Origin: Ollibium composti
Lineage (GTDB): Bacteria; Pseudomonadota; Alphaproteobacteria; Rhizobiales; Rhizobiaceae
Direction of reading: 5' to 3'
Length of the DNA: 64,000 nt
Assembly: GCF_004801285.1 (NCBI RefSeq)
Contig: NZ_SSNY01000014.1
Span: 1 to 64,000 of the forward strand
Within the stretch, counting starts at the first letter, position 1. Every line of letters starts with the position of its first letter. The notes beneath the pieces are model-generated. The model had not been told where the DNA came from, searched no databases, and was given only the letters and a program-made list of their open reading frames with translations. The translations under genes were made by a program, and so were the position numbers. Below are positions 1-8,385 of the stretch, one piece after another.

Positions 1-64
1 ACAGAGGGAAATGCGGCGATATCCGCGCCATCTGGCGCTCGCTCAGCAGAAACAAATCACCCAT
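1..64 (-). CDS. IS5-family transposase, N-terminal fragment
   Basis: Only the first 21 codons are in the window. They begin MGDLFLLSERQMARISP, which I recognise as the N-terminus of rhizobial IS5-family (two-frame, IS427-like) transposases. A strong ribosome binding site (AGAAGGAGACC) lies just upstream on the minus strand. The rest of the transposase, including the DDE catalytic residues, lies outside the window, so whether the element is intact cannot be judged. Confidence 0.7.
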   Translation of the reverse strand, partial: MGDLFLLSERQMARISPHFPL

Positions 65-127
65 CACGGTCTCCTTCTCGGAGCCGTGAATCACATCTCA
101 ATCCAAATTAATAGGTCCTGAGCCTAG
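1..127 (-). mobile_element. Partial IS5-family insertion sequence, left end only
   Basis: The transposase start lies at 64 on the minus strand and the element continues beyond the left edge. The stretch between the start codon and the EamA gene looks like the untranslated IS end. The junction is at a CTAG (124-127), the kind of target that IS5-group elements duplicate, so the boundary is placed there by inference. The other IS end and the second copy of the target are outside the window. Confidence 0.65.
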
Positions 128-1071
128 CTGCGGGCGTGCAGGCCGGGCAATTTGCCGCTTGCCAGCAGGATGCCGAAGATGGCGACGGCGACGCCGGCGA
201 CCTGCATCGCATCGGGGGTCCGGCCGAAGATGGCGGCGACGACCAGCGCCGAAACCGGCACGAGGTTGAACATCACCGACGTCGCGCCGGGGCCGCGCCG
301 GGCGATCCCCACCTGCCAGAAGATGTAGGCGAGGACCGAGCCGACCAGCGCCATCCACACGACGGACGCCCAGGCGATGGCCGGGGCATGGGCGAAGGTG
401 GCGATCGGCGTTTCCAGCCGCAGGGCGGCAAGGGCGAGCGCCAGCGTGCCGACGAGCATCGTCCATGCCGAGGTTTCGAGCGGCGTCGCGTCCCTGACCC
501 AGCGGCGGCAGCCGATCGTGTAGAGCGCCCATGCAATGCTGCCGAGCAGGATCAGTATGTCGCCGGAAGCGAAATGCGCGCCGGAAAAGGCGCCGACCGT
601 CAGCGCGACGCCGAACAGGCTGATGACCATGCCCACGACGGCGAGCAGCGACGGCAGCCGCCGCAGCAGGATCGAATCGAGCAGGTTGGTGGTGAGCGGG
701 CTGGTTCCCATGATGAGCGCCGCCGTCACCGGGCTCGACGTCTCCATGCCGAGGAACAGGGCGGCGTTGAAGCCGGCGACGCCGATCACGCCCAAGGCCG
801 CATAGGCGAAAAGATTGCGCCGCAGCACGCGCCACGAAATGCCTTTGGTGAGAGCCAGCCACAGCATGATCGCGGCGGCGGCGAGAACGAAGCGACCGGC
901 GGCGGCCGTCCACGGCGGCAGGTCGATGAGGGCGAGGCGCGTCGCCTCGAAATTGGTTCCCCAGAACACGGCGGCCAGGGCGCTCAGGACGAGCGCTCCG
1001 CCATCGCCGCGGGCGGCGGGAACAGGCGCAGAAATATGGGCAGGGGCGTGAGTCGGATTCGAAAGAGACAT
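124..1071 (-). CDS. EamA/DMT-family drug-metabolite exporter
   Basis: This is a 315-residue inner-membrane protein with about ten hydrophobic segments in two repeated EamA halves, the usual size and layout of the drug/metabolite transporter superfamily. The start at 1071 (MSLSNPTHA) is chosen over longer in-frame extensions because GAGAGGATGCC sits just before it and the upstream residues are not membrane-like. It is divergent from the LysR gene at 1175, so it is probably that regulator's target. The substrate is unknown. Its TAG stop lies inside the CTAG presumed to be the IS5 insertion target, so the last residues could have been altered by the insertion. Confidence 0.88.
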   Translation of the reverse strand: MSLSNPTHAPAHISAPVPAARGDGGALVLSALAAVFWGTNFEATRLALIDLPPWTAAAGRFVLAAAAIMLWLALTKGISWRVLRRNLFAYAALGVIGVAGFNAALFLGMETSSPVTAALIMGTSPLTTNLLDSILLRRLPSLLAVVGMVISLFGVALTVGAFSGAHFASGDILILLGSIAWALYTIGCRRWVRDATPLETSAWTMLVGTLALALAALRLETPIATFAHAPAIAWASVVWMALVGSVLAYIFWQVGIARRGPGATSVMFNLVPVSALVVAAIFGRTPDAMQVAGVAVAIFGILLASGKLPGLHARS

Positions 1072-1174
1072 GGCATCCTCTCTGGACGATTGAAGTCCGC
1101 CGCAGATAGCCTTATCGGAATTGTAAGGTATATGGATAATGACGGCAATTCGATTTCCAAAAATGGAAAGGCTA

Positions 1175-2041
1175 ATGAGCGCGCTGAACTGGGACGATTG
1201 CCGCATCTTCCTCGCCCTGGCGCGGGAGGGAACGCTGTCGGGCGCCGCCAGGCACCTCAAGACCGGCGTGGCGACGGTCTCGCGCCGGATCGAGCGGATG
1301 GAGCACGGGCTCGGTTTGCCGCTCTTCCTGCGCACCCAGAACGGCTATGTGCTGACCGATCAGGGCGCGACCATGCTGCCGCGCGCCGAGGCGGTTGAGC
1401 TGGCGATGGCTGAAATGCGGCAGGAAGCGCGCGACCACGCGCAAATCCGCGGCGTGGTGCGGCTGACCAGCATAGAAAGCCTCGTCGTGCCGTTCATCGT
1501 GCCCGCCCTTGCGCCGCTGCTGAGCGCCAATCCGGGACTGGACGTGGAAATCCTGTTTTCGACGGCGACGATCAACATGCATCGTCACGATGCCGACCTG
1601 GCGCTGCGCATGGTCCGGCCGGAACGGGGCAACCTGCGCGTGCGCCAGTTGGCGACGATGGGATTCGGCCTCTACGGCCCGCCGGACGGCCCTGTCCCGC
1701 GGCGCGTCGTCGCCTGGCCCGATGCCATGAGCCTCGGAACGCTGCTGCAATGGACCGAGGCGTTCGCCGGGCCGCAGGCGCCGAGACTGGCAGTGAACAC
1801 ATTGCCGGGCCAGATCGAAGCTGTCCGGCTGGGCATCGGCGTCGCCGTGCTGCCGCACTTTCTGGCCCGCGAGGCAGGGCTGCGCCTTCTCGACGACCGC
1901 CTGCCCGCCGGCGGCCCGATGCAGCGGCCGATCCTCATCGTCACCCATGCCGATCTCGCCGCCTCGCGCCGGGTGGTGAGCGTGGCCGACGCCGTGAGCG
2001 AGGAAATCCTGCGGCAGCGCCACAGCCTTGCGGAACCTTGA
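1175..2041 (+). CDS. LysR-family transcriptional regulator
   Basis: This 288-residue protein has an N-terminal winged helix-turn-helix (about residues 3-62, with LREGTLSGAARHL-like and VSRRIERME features) and a C-terminal LysR substrate-binding domain. The ATG at 1175 is preferred to the one at 1139 because GGAAAGG lies just upstream and the protein then starts directly at the HTH (MSALNWDD). It is transcribed away from the EamA exporter with about 100 bp between them, the classical arrangement for a LysR regulator and its target. The effector is unknown. Confidence 0.9.
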   Translation: MSALNWDDCRIFLALAREGTLSGAARHLKTGVATVSRRIERMEHGLGLPLFLRTQNGYVLTDQGATMLPRAEAVELAMAEMRQEARDHAQIRGVVRLTSIESLVVPFIVPALAPLLSANPGLDVEILFSTATINMHRHDADLALRMVRPERGNLRVRQLATMGFGLYGPPDGPVPRRVVAWPDAMSLGTLLQWTEAFAGPQAPRLAVNTLPGQIEAVRLGIGVAVLPHFLAREAGLRLLDDRLPAGGPMQRPILIVTHADLAASRRVVSVADAVSEEILRQRHSLAEP

Positions 2042-2108
2042 TCGAACGACAGCCAGGCTCGTGCGCTGCCGTGAAGCGCGCGCAAGGGAAAACAGGATTT
2101 CGCGACGA

Positions 2109-2540
2109 TCACTCCGGATCGAGTTCGAAGATGGTGTAGCCGTTGCCGCGCTCCCGCTCGCGAAAACCCAGGATGCGGAACCATTTGGCGACCTCGGGCC
2201 GGTCGGACCAGCTGTAGGAATCGATCGGCAGGTTGCCGCACACCGCCTGGATGCGCCTGATGTGCTGCTTGCAGAACCGCACTGACAGTCGCGAAAAGAA
2301 GCTGTCATGGGCCGCGAACGCGGTCTGCGCCGCATGCCCGACCTCCCGCCACGCGATGATGGCGACAGGCTTGCCGTCCTGCACCAGCGTGTGGGCCCGG
2401 CCTTCCTTCAGGCTCATCAGGAATTCGTCCTTGGCCTCCTCGATGTTGAGCCCGGCGGCCGAATACTGGTCGGCCATGCGCAGGGACAGGTCCCGGAAGA
2501 TCGCCGCGAGGTCGAGTGATGTCGCTGTTCGGTAATCCAT
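2109..2540 (-). CDS. GNAT-like acetyltransferase-fold protein
   Basis: The protein is 143 residues. The beginning (YRTATSLDLAAIF), a strand such as VAIIAWREV and the ending NGYTIFELDPE suggest a small GNAT N-acetyltransferase fold, but the acetyl-CoA loop (Q/RxxGxG/A) is not obvious. A substrate cannot be named. Two similar families fit: a true GNAT enzyme or one of the phage-like acetyltransferase-fold proteins. GGGAGCGG precedes the start. It is convergent with the LysR gene, with 67 bp between the stop codons. Confidence 0.5.
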   Translation of the reverse strand: MDYRTATSLDLAAIFRDLSLRMADQYSAAGLNIEEAKDEFLMSLKEGRAHTLVQDGKPVAIIAWREVGHAAQTAFAAHDSFFSRLSVRFCKQHIRRIQAVCGNLPIDSYSWSDRPEVAKWFRILGFRERERGNGYTIFELDPE

Positions 2541-2867
2541 GATCCGCTCCCAAACGTCGAGACACAGGCGCTACCGGCGTGCCGGCCTTCGATGGTGTCA
2601 CACGCCGGCACTCGGCCGGCCGATCCCGGAATCATTCCGGGAACGCGCGAGCCGGCGTCCGAAACCGTCGGACTGAAGGAATGAACCCGGATGGTTCCGT
2701 GCGATTGCGGCCGGCGTCGGGCGCAAGGTCGATATGGCGGCGAGAACAAGCGTCAATGCCCGCTTCCTCGTTTCGGCGCCCCGCCGGTCAGGTAAACACA
2801 CATGGCGCCGGGCGGCAAGGCACGCCGCCGCAAGCGCCGAAACGCAACGGTTCGGTTGCCGGCAGTG
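2541..2867. other. Gene-free interval with a nested inverted repeat
   Basis: No convincing coding sequence is visible in these 327 bases. They hold a nested palindrome. The inner arms TCCCGGAA/TTCCGGGA (2624-2642) form a perfect 8-bp stem with a 3-base loop. The outer arms ACGCCGGC (2602-2609) and GCCGGCGT (2651-2658) also match perfectly. There is no T-run, so it is not a standard intrinsic terminator. Confidence 0.5.
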
Positions 2868-3773
2868 CTATTGCAGCTGCGGGCGCTTGAGGAAATCGTT
2901 GCGGTCCGCCGAGCGGATTCGCAGCCAGGCCTCGCGGCCGTCGCGCACCACCCGCATGGGGATCTCGGTGCCGGCCGCGCCGCTGTCCCACACCTTGCGG
3001 TAGAAGTCGGCGAGCCCCTCGACCTCCTCGTTGCGGATATCGGAAATGACGTCGCCGCGCCTGAGGCCGGCCTTTTCGGCCGGGCTGCCGTCGGCGACGC
3101 TCATCACCACGACCGCCCCATTGCTTTCGGCCGAAAAGGCGCCCAGCCACGGTCGCGGCGGCCGGTCGGCGCGCCCGCGTGTGAGCAGATCGTCGAGGAT
3201 GGGCACCAGAAGATCGATGGGCACGACCATGTTGATGTCGGCCACCTCGCCGGCCCTCGCCATCTGCAGGCGCAGCGAGCCGATGCCCAGCAGCCTGCCC
3301 CTGGCATCGATCAATGCGGCCCCGCCCCAGGAGGGATGCGCCGGCGCGGTGAAGATCGCGTCGTCCAGCAGATATTCCCAGTAGCCCGCGAATTCCTGCC
3401 TGGCGACGATCGCCGCCTGCACCGCATGCCCCTGCCCGTCCGCCAGCGTCACGGCGTCGCCTACCCCCGCGGCGGCGGCATCGCCGAGCGGCAGGGCGGG
3501 CAGACTAAGGTCGCCGAGCGCCTGCACCAGGCCGAAGCCGGTTTCCTGGTCGTAGGCCAGCGCATGCGCCGGCACCACGCGCCCGGCATGATCGGTCAGC
3601 CAGATTTCCTCCGCCTCGGTGATGAGATAGCCGATGGTGAGCACCAGCCCGTCGTCGCGGATGACGACGCCGCTGCCTTCCCGCATCGTGCCGAGAGCCT
3701 CCGCGGTGAAGGCATCCTCGGGCACCGAACTGCGGACGGCGACGATGGAACGAAGAAACGGAGCGGCGGTCAT
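2868..3773 (-). CDS. HtrA-like S1C protein with PDZ domain, catalytic triad apparently lost
   Basis: The 301-residue protein has the layout of DegP/HtrA proteases: a trypsin-like domain (about 20-195) followed by one PDZ domain (about 200-290, GSPAEKAGLRRGDVISDI). The triad positions do not look catalytic. The usual TNNHV stretch reads ITEAEEIWL without the His. The usual TDLAV stretch reads TGFGLV. The usual GNSGGP stretch reads PSWGGAAL without the Ser. No signal peptide is evident, so it may be cytoplasmic. An adaptor or PDZ-mediated binding role is inferred. It sits alone, downstream of the amidohydrolase gene on the same strand. Confidence 0.8.
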   Translation of the reverse strand: MTAAPFLRSIVAVRSSVPEDAFTAEALGTMREGSGVVIRDDGLVLTIGYLITEAEEIWLTDHAGRVVPAHALAYDQETGFGLVQALGDLSLPALPLGDAAAAGVGDAVTLADGQGHAVQAAIVARQEFAGYWEYLLDDAIFTAPAHPSWGGAALIDARGRLLGIGSLRLQMARAGEVADINMVVPIDLLVPILDDLLTRGRADRPPRPWLGAFSAESNGAVVVMSVADGSPAEKAGLRRGDVISDIRNEEVEGLADFYRKVWDSGAAGTEIPMRVVRDGREAWLRIRSADRNDFLKRPQLQ

Positions 3774-3863
3774 GCGGTCATCCCGATAGTGTCAGGGTGG
3801 ATTACCCCTCTACCTATGACGCGCCGTACCGGATGCAAGACCGCCGGCGGATTTCCCGGCCCC

Positions 3864-4754
3864 TCACGCCGGCCGATAGACCCTTTCGGCCGTGTGCCGG
3901 AACAGGTCCGCCTGCTGGGCGGCGCTGTATTTCGCCGCCGCCGCCCGGTGCGCGGCGATGAGGTCGGCATGCGTCGTCCACAATTTCTCGATCGGGAAGT
4001 TCGAGCCGAACATCAGCCGGTCGCTGCCGAGGATTTCAATCGCCACATCGTAGATCAGAGAAACCAGCGCCGGGTCGTTGCGATGGACGAAGGTGCCGAG
4101 CCCCGAGAGCTTCGCATAGAGGTTCGGCGCCTGCGCAAGCGTTCGCAGCCCTTCCTTCCAGGCCTCGACCGTGGCCGGGTCCGTTCCCGTCAGCATGCCG
4201 CAATGGGTGAGGATGAAGCTCGTTTGCGGATTCTCCGAGACGAGTTCCAGCCCGTCGCGCATCTGCGCCGGGAAAAGCTGCAGGTCGAAGGACAGGCCGT
4301 AATCCTTCAGCCGCGCCACGTTCGCCTTCACCGCCGGATCGATCACCTGCCTTGCATCCGGCGCGAAGCGGTATTCCGGCACTTCATGCCAGTGAAGCTG
4401 CATGCGCACACCGCGCAGCAGCTTGTATTTCATCAAACGGTCGATCTGCGCCCGCACGTCGTCCACCGTCATGTCGGCATAGCCGACGATGGCGTGCGGC
4501 CAGCCGGTCTCGTCCGCCGTCTTCTGCAGGAAGGCCACTTCCTTCTCGAAATCCTCTTTCGCCCAGTTGGTCTGCACGTAGATGCCCTTTTCGACGCCGG
4601 AACCGGCCTGATCCTGAAGGAACTCGCCGATCGGATAGTCGCGCCGGATCGGCTCGTACGGGCCGAAAATGCGCGGCACCATCGGCCCCATCAGCCACGG
4701 CTGGTCCTTTTGCCGCCAGATATGGAAATGCGAATCGATGATTTTCTGCATCAC
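3864..4754 (-). CDS. Amidohydrolase-2 family metal-dependent hydrolase
   Basis: This is a 296-residue TIM-barrel hydrolase of the amidohydrolase_2 / sugar-lactonase type (COG3618). Visible features are the metal-binding HFH near the N-terminus (IIDSHFHIW), a central HWHE segment, ILTHCG, and a C-terminal LMFGSNFP carrying the conserved Asn/Asp region. Family members hydrolyse lactones such as L-fuconolactone or L-rhamnonolactone, or 2-pyrone dicarboxylate. It overlaps the CoxE-like gene by 4 bp and so is probably the last gene of the molybdenum hydroxylase operon, which suggests it acts in the same catabolic pathway. Confidence 0.82.
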   Translation of the reverse strand: MMQKIIDSHFHIWRQKDQPWLMGPMVPRIFGPYEPIRRDYPIGEFLQDQAGSGVEKGIYVQTNWAKEDFEKEVAFLQKTADETGWPHAIVGYADMTVDDVRAQIDRLMKYKLLRGVRMQLHWHEVPEYRFAPDARQVIDPAVKANVARLKDYGLSFDLQLFPAQMRDGLELVSENPQTSFILTHCGMLTGTDPATVEAWKEGLRTLAQAPNLYAKLSGLGTFVHRNDPALVSLIYDVAIEILGSDRLMFGSNFPIEKLWTTHADLIAAHRAAAAKYSAAQQADLFRHTAERVYRPA

Positions 4755-5932
4755 GCTATTCTCCGCCAGACGGTTGCCGCCGCCGGCGCAGGCCGTGCAA
4801 GCGACAGGATGAAAGGAGCGAGCACGGCAACGGACGAGCCGTCCACCAGATCGTCGAGCACCGGCAGGATCGCCTGCAAGGCCGCCGTTCGCGGCGCAAA
4901 GCGCGGATCGCCGGCAAGCGGTGTCGCCAGCGACAGCCGGAAGGCGCGCGCGCTGAGCCGCCGCATCGCCAGTTCCATCTCGGCATGGCCGCCGCGCTCC
5001 AGCCCGTCGGACAGCACGATCACCGCAGCACCCCGCGCGAAGGCGGCGAAACGCGGGATCGAAAGCAGCGCCAGCAGGGCCGGGCCGATGCGCGTGCCGC
5101 CGTCCCAGTCGTCGACAAGGGCGGCCGCCCGCGCCAATGCCTGCTCCGCGTCGCGGATCCGCAGCGCCGCCGTGACGCGCGTCAGCCGCGTGCCGAAGGT
5201 GAAGATTTCCGCGCGCGGCGCCGCCTGCACCGCCGCATGCGCGAGCCTGAGGTAGTCTTGCGTATGCTCCTTCATCGAGCCTGAGACGTCGATGAGGATG
5301 AGCAGCGGCCGCGCCACCGTCTGCCGCCGCCGCAGCATCGGCGCCGGCACGTCGCCGTCGGCTGCGACCGCAGCGCGCAAGGAGCGGCGCAGGTCAAGCC
5401 GGCCGCCCGCATGGGTGCGCACATACCGGAACGAGCGCCGTTGCGGCAAGGCTGCCGGCAAGGCCCGCTGGAAGGCATCGAGCCGCGCGGCATCGGAAAC
5501 GAAGGTGCGCGTTCCAAGCTGCTCCAGCGCCGAAGCGGCAGCGCCGCTCTCCTCGTCGCGCAGCACCGGCATTTCCTCCTCGCGCACGGCGGCGTCGTCC
5601 TTCACCACCGTTTCCTCGTCCTCCTCGCCGCCCTCGACCGTGATCGTTCCCTCGCCGTGGAAGAAGACGCGGAACAGCGCCTCGAAGGCGGCCCGGCGAT
5701 CCGGCGGCGGCGCCAGCGTCGCCAGCGCCGCCTCGCGAATGTCGCCCATCGAGCGCGGCCCGAGCAGCGTCACCCCGGCCATGAAGGCGCTCACCTGCTC
5801 CGGCGCGACGACAAAGCCGTCGGCCCGCAGCAGACGCGCGAAATGCAGGAACGGTGCGGCCGCGCGGGGCAGCGTCTCCTCTCCCCGTTCACGGGGGTGA
5901 GAAGCCGGTTTCGAGCGAAGCGAGAAAGTCAT
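4751..5932 (-). CDS. CoxE-like VWA-domain protein
   Basis: About 393 residues. The N-terminal half resembles the CoxE family (LLRADGFVVAPEQVSAFMAGV). The C-terminal half is a von Willebrand A domain with a MIDAS motif (LILIDVSGSM), the later TFGTRLTRV and VIVLSDGLERG. CoxE works with a MoxR ATPase in maturing molybdenum hydroxylases of the CO-dehydrogenase type. The MoxR gene lies upstream with 381 bp between. The start is uncertain: 5932 gives MTFSLRSKP but has a weak ribosome binding site, and the first codons overlap palindromic-repeat sequence (RERGEE), so the N-terminus may be repeat-derived. Confidence 0.82.
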   Translation of the reverse strand: MTFSLRSKPASHPRERGEETLPRAAAPFLHFARLLRADGFVVAPEQVSAFMAGVTLLGPRSMGDIREAALATLAPPPDRRAAFEALFRVFFHGEGTITVEGGEEDEETVVKDDAAVREEEMPVLRDEESGAAASALEQLGTRTFVSDAARLDAFQRALPAALPQRRSFRYVRTHAGGRLDLRRSLRAAVAADGDVPAPMLRRRQTVARPLLILIDVSGSMKEHTQDYLRLAHAAVQAAPRAEIFTFGTRLTRVTAALRIRDAEQALARAAALVDDWDGGTRIGPALLALLSIPRFAAFARGAAVIVLSDGLERGGHAEMELAMRRLSARAFRLSLATPLAGDPRFAPRTAALQAILPVLDDLVDGSSVAVLAPFILSLARPAPAAATVWRRIA

Positions 5933-6094
5933 GATGCCGGTGACATCATGACAGGCTTCGAACGCCCCGAGCTTGCGAGGGGTCGAGCCGGCACGCAGAT
6001 GAGGGGCGGCACCGGCATCAGCGACTAGCCTGTTCCAAGGGAAGCCAGATGCTGCCCCCTCATCTACTGGGGCACCTTCTCCTCGCAAGCGGCG
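5876..6094. repeat. Diverged palindromic repeat overlapping the CoxE-like gene start
   Basis: It begins with ctctccccgttcacgggg and ends with cccctcatctactgggg followed by caccttctcctcgc. This is the same order of motifs as the repeats at 15721-15834 and 29621-29734, but degraded. The left arm is inside the CoxE-like reading frame. Confidence 0.5.
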
Positions 6095-6108
6095 GGGTCG
6101 TCGCATAT

Positions 6109-6261
6109 GGCGTCCCCCCTCTCCGTCTCGGGCTTCGCCCTCGCCACCTCTCCCCCACTTCGTAGGGGCGAGGATGGGAGCCAGGCTGGACGCCCATCCT
6201 CTCCACCCGGGACGGGGGGAGAGGTGGCGCGCGAAGCGCGACGGAGAGGGGGGCAAACGCC
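6109..6261. repeat. Palindromic repeat, 'ccctctccgtc' type
   Basis: The arms GGCGTCCCCCCTCTCCGT and ACGGAGAGGGG...ACGCC bracket secondary inverted segments (ccacctctccccc / gggggagaggtgg). It shares its arm motifs with the copies at 7215-7370 and 32737-32921. It fills most of the interval between the MoxR and CoxE-like genes, where no gene is visible. Confidence 0.7.
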
Positions 6262-6313
6262 GTGTATGAGAGCCCTGATGCAGGCGGAAAGAAGAAAGCA
6301 GCCGCTACCATCC

Positions 6314-7189
6314 TCACCCCAGTGCCTCCTCGACGATCCTCGTCAACTCCGGCGTCAGGTACGAAAGGTCCTCCTCGTCCTTGATGAGCACGCCGATGGC
6401 GCGGCGGAAGGCTTCGGGCCACGGGCTACCGCCCTTTTCCAGCACCGTCGCCGCATTCGCCCATTCCACCGCCTCGGCGATGCCCGGCGGCTTGGCCAGC
6501 GGCCGGGCGCGGATCTCGCACACCGCCTTCGCCACCGCCTGCGCCGTCGCCTCCGCCACCTCGCCAACCCGCAGCATGATGACGGCGGCCTCGCGCGCGA
6601 CGTCCGGATAGCCGATCCAGTGGTAGACGCAACGCCGCCTGAGCGCCTCGGCGAGCTCGCGCGTGCGGTTGGAGGTGAGCACCACGACCGGCCGGCTGGC
6701 GGCGGCGAGCGTGCCGCGCTCGGGGATGCTGATCTGGAAATCGGACAGGAATTCCAGCAGCAGCGCCTCGAATTCGTGGTCCGACCGGTCGATCTCGTCG
6801 ACCAGCAGCAGCCGCTTTTCCGGTGCCCTGAGCACCTGCAGCAGCGGCCTGTCGATCAGGAAGCGGTCGCCGTAGATGTCGACCTCCTGCTCGGCGCTCT
6901 GGCGGATGGCAAGCAGTTGCCGCTGGTAGTTCCATTCGTAGAGCGCGTGCGCGGCGTCGATGCCTTCGTAGCATTGCAGCCGCACCAAATCGCGGCCGAG
7001 CGCGTCGGCCACCGCCTTGGCGGCTTCCGTCTTGCCAACGCCGGGCGCGCCCTCGATCAGCAGCGGCTTGCCGAGCCGGATGGCGAGGAAGATCGCGGTG
7101 GCAAGGCTGTCGTCGGCAAGGTAGCGGCTCCGCGCCAGCGCCGCTGCAACGGCTTCGGGGGATGCGAGTGTTTCGGAGTGAGCGATCAT
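6314..7189 (-). CDS. MoxR-family AAA+ ATPase
   Basis: The 291-residue protein carries a Walker A (EGAPGVGKTEAAKAVA, about residues 45-60), Walker B (LLLVDEIDRSD) and sensor 1 (VVLTSNRTREL), followed by an arginine-rich segment typical of MoxR ATPases. MoxR proteins act as chaperone-like ATPases with VWA partners; here the partner would be the CoxE-like protein downstream. In CO-dehydrogenase systems the pair (CoxD/CoxE) matures the metal centre. The start at 7189 (MIAHSETLAS) is chosen because longer in-frame sequence runs into the palindromic repeat. Confidence 0.9.
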   Translation of the reverse strand: MIAHSETLASPEAVAAALARSRYLADDSLATAIFLAIRLGKPLLIEGAPGVGKTEAAKAVADALGRDLVRLQCYEGIDAAHALYEWNYQRQLLAIRQSAEQEVDIYGDRFLIDRPLLQVLRAPEKRLLLVDEIDRSDHEFEALLLEFLSDFQISIPERGTLAAASRPVVVLTSNRTRELAEALRRRCVYHWIGYPDVAREAAVIMLRVGEVAEATAQAVAKAVCEIRARPLAKPPGIAEAVEWANAATVLEKGGSPWPEAFRRAIGVLIKDEEDLSYLTPELTRIVEEALG

Positions 7190-7214
7190 GGCGACGGCCT
7201 TGCGCTTCCGGAAA

Positions 7215-7370
7215 TGGCGCATCCCCCCTCTCCGTCTCGGCTTCGCCGAGCCACCTCTCCCCCCGTTCCGGGTGGAGAGGATGGGAGCCAAGCTTGACGC
7301 CTGTCCTCTCCCTCACGAAGTGGGGGAGAGGTGGCGCCGCGGAGCGGCGACGGAGAGGGGGAATGCGCCA
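7215..7370. repeat. Palindromic repeat between the molybdopterin subunit and MoxR genes
   Basis: The outermost arms are TGGCGCAT (7215-7222) and ATGCGCCA (7363-7370). Inside are cccctctccgtctcggct and its counterpart gacggagaggggg, and a second inner pair around gtggagaggatggg. It is the same repeat class as 6109-6261. It could separate expression of the enzyme genes from that of the maturation genes. Confidence 0.75.
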
Positions 7371-7378
7371 TCTGAAAT

Positions 7379-8383
7379 TTACACCCGCCTCTGTTCCTTC
7401 AGCGCCCTCAAGATGCGCTCCGGCGTGATAGGTAGATGGTCGATGCGCACGCCGACGGCGTCGAAGATCGCGTTGGCGAGCGCCGGAATCTGCGGATTGG
7501 CGCACATCTCGCCCGGCCCCTTGGCGCCGTACGGGCCGTCGGCGGAGGGCCGCTCCAGAACGATGATTTCGGTGTCGGCGAGGTCGCCCGGCCCCGGCAT
7601 CAGATATTCGTTGAAATCCGACCCACCATGGTCGCGCGCCGGATAATAGGGCTCGGTCGTCTCGTAGAGCGTGTGCGAAATGCCCATCCACGACCCGCCG
7701 ACCAGCTGCTGCTCGACCATCTTCGGGTTCAGTGCGCGGCCGATCTCGAAGACGTTCTTGACGGTCAGCACCGTCACCTCGCCCGTCTCGTCGTCCACCT
7801 CCACCTCGGTCACCGTGCAGGCATGCGCATAGCAGGTCGCCGGCTTCATCGCGCCGGTCTCGGTTTCGGGGAAGGAGCGCGGCACCAGGAACATGCCGCG
7901 CCCGGAGATCGAGCGGCCGCGCGTGAAATGCGCCGAAAGTGCCGTGTCAAAGATCGAGATCGCCTTCTGCGGCGCGCCCTTGACGTGGATGTTGCCGGCG
8001 CCGTCCGTTTCGAGGTCGGCGGCGTTGACCTCCAGTTCCTCGGCCGCCACCTCCAGCATCACCTGCCGCGCCTCCTTCGCCGCCTGGATGACGGCGTTGC
8101 CGATGCGGTGCGTGCCGCGCGAGGCGAAGGTGCCCATGCAGTGCGGCCCGGTGTCGGTGTCGGCGGTGTCGACCACCACCCGGTCGGTCGGCACGCCGAT
8201 CGTCTCGGCGCAGATCTGCGAGATCACCTGCTTCAGCCCCTGGCCGAGGTCGACCGAGGAGAGCGTCACCATGAAATTGCCGGTCGGGGTGGAATGCACC
8301 AGCGCCTGGCTGGGATCGCCGCCGAGGTTCATGCCGGTCGGATAGTTGATGGCGGCGACGCCGCGCCCGCGCCTGACGGCCAT
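7379..8383 (-). CDS. Molybdopterin-binding subunit, C-terminal half (xanthine dehydrogenase family)
   Basis: The 334 residues correspond to the second half of a molybdenum hydroxylase large subunit. It starts MAVRRGRGVAAINYPTGMNL, contains DLGQGLKQVISQ (cofactor contact) and GAKGPGEMCANPQIPALANA, whose GE is the position of the catalytic glutamate in this family. The ATG at 8383 has an excellent ribosome binding site (GAGGGAGGGC) and begins 2 bp after the stop of the N-terminal half, in a different frame. Full-length family members are about 770-800 residues; the two halves sum to 789. It probably assembles with the N-terminal half. Confidence 0.85.
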   Translation of the reverse strand: MAVRRGRGVAAINYPTGMNLGGDPSQALVHSTPTGNFMVTLSSVDLGQGLKQVISQICAETIGVPTDRVVVDTADTDTGPHCMGTFASRGTHRIGNAVIQAAKEARQVMLEVAAEELEVNAADLETDGAGNIHVKGAPQKAISIFDTALSAHFTRGRSISGRGMFLVPRSFPETETGAMKPATCYAHACTVTEVEVDDETGEVTVLTVKNVFEIGRALNPKMVEQQLVGGSWMGISHTLYETTEPYYPARDHGGSDFNEYLMPGPGDLADTEIIVLERPSADGPYGAKGPGEMCANPQIPALANAIFDAVGVRIDHLPITPERILRALKEQRRV

Positions 8384-8385
8384 GC

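Noticed and set aside
2802..5255. Long plus-strand open frame of 817 codons opposite the HtrA-like and amidohydrolase genes
   Set aside because: Composition is rich in Arg/His/Pro/Gly with no known domain; it mirrors well-recognised minus-strand genes, a common effect of high GC.
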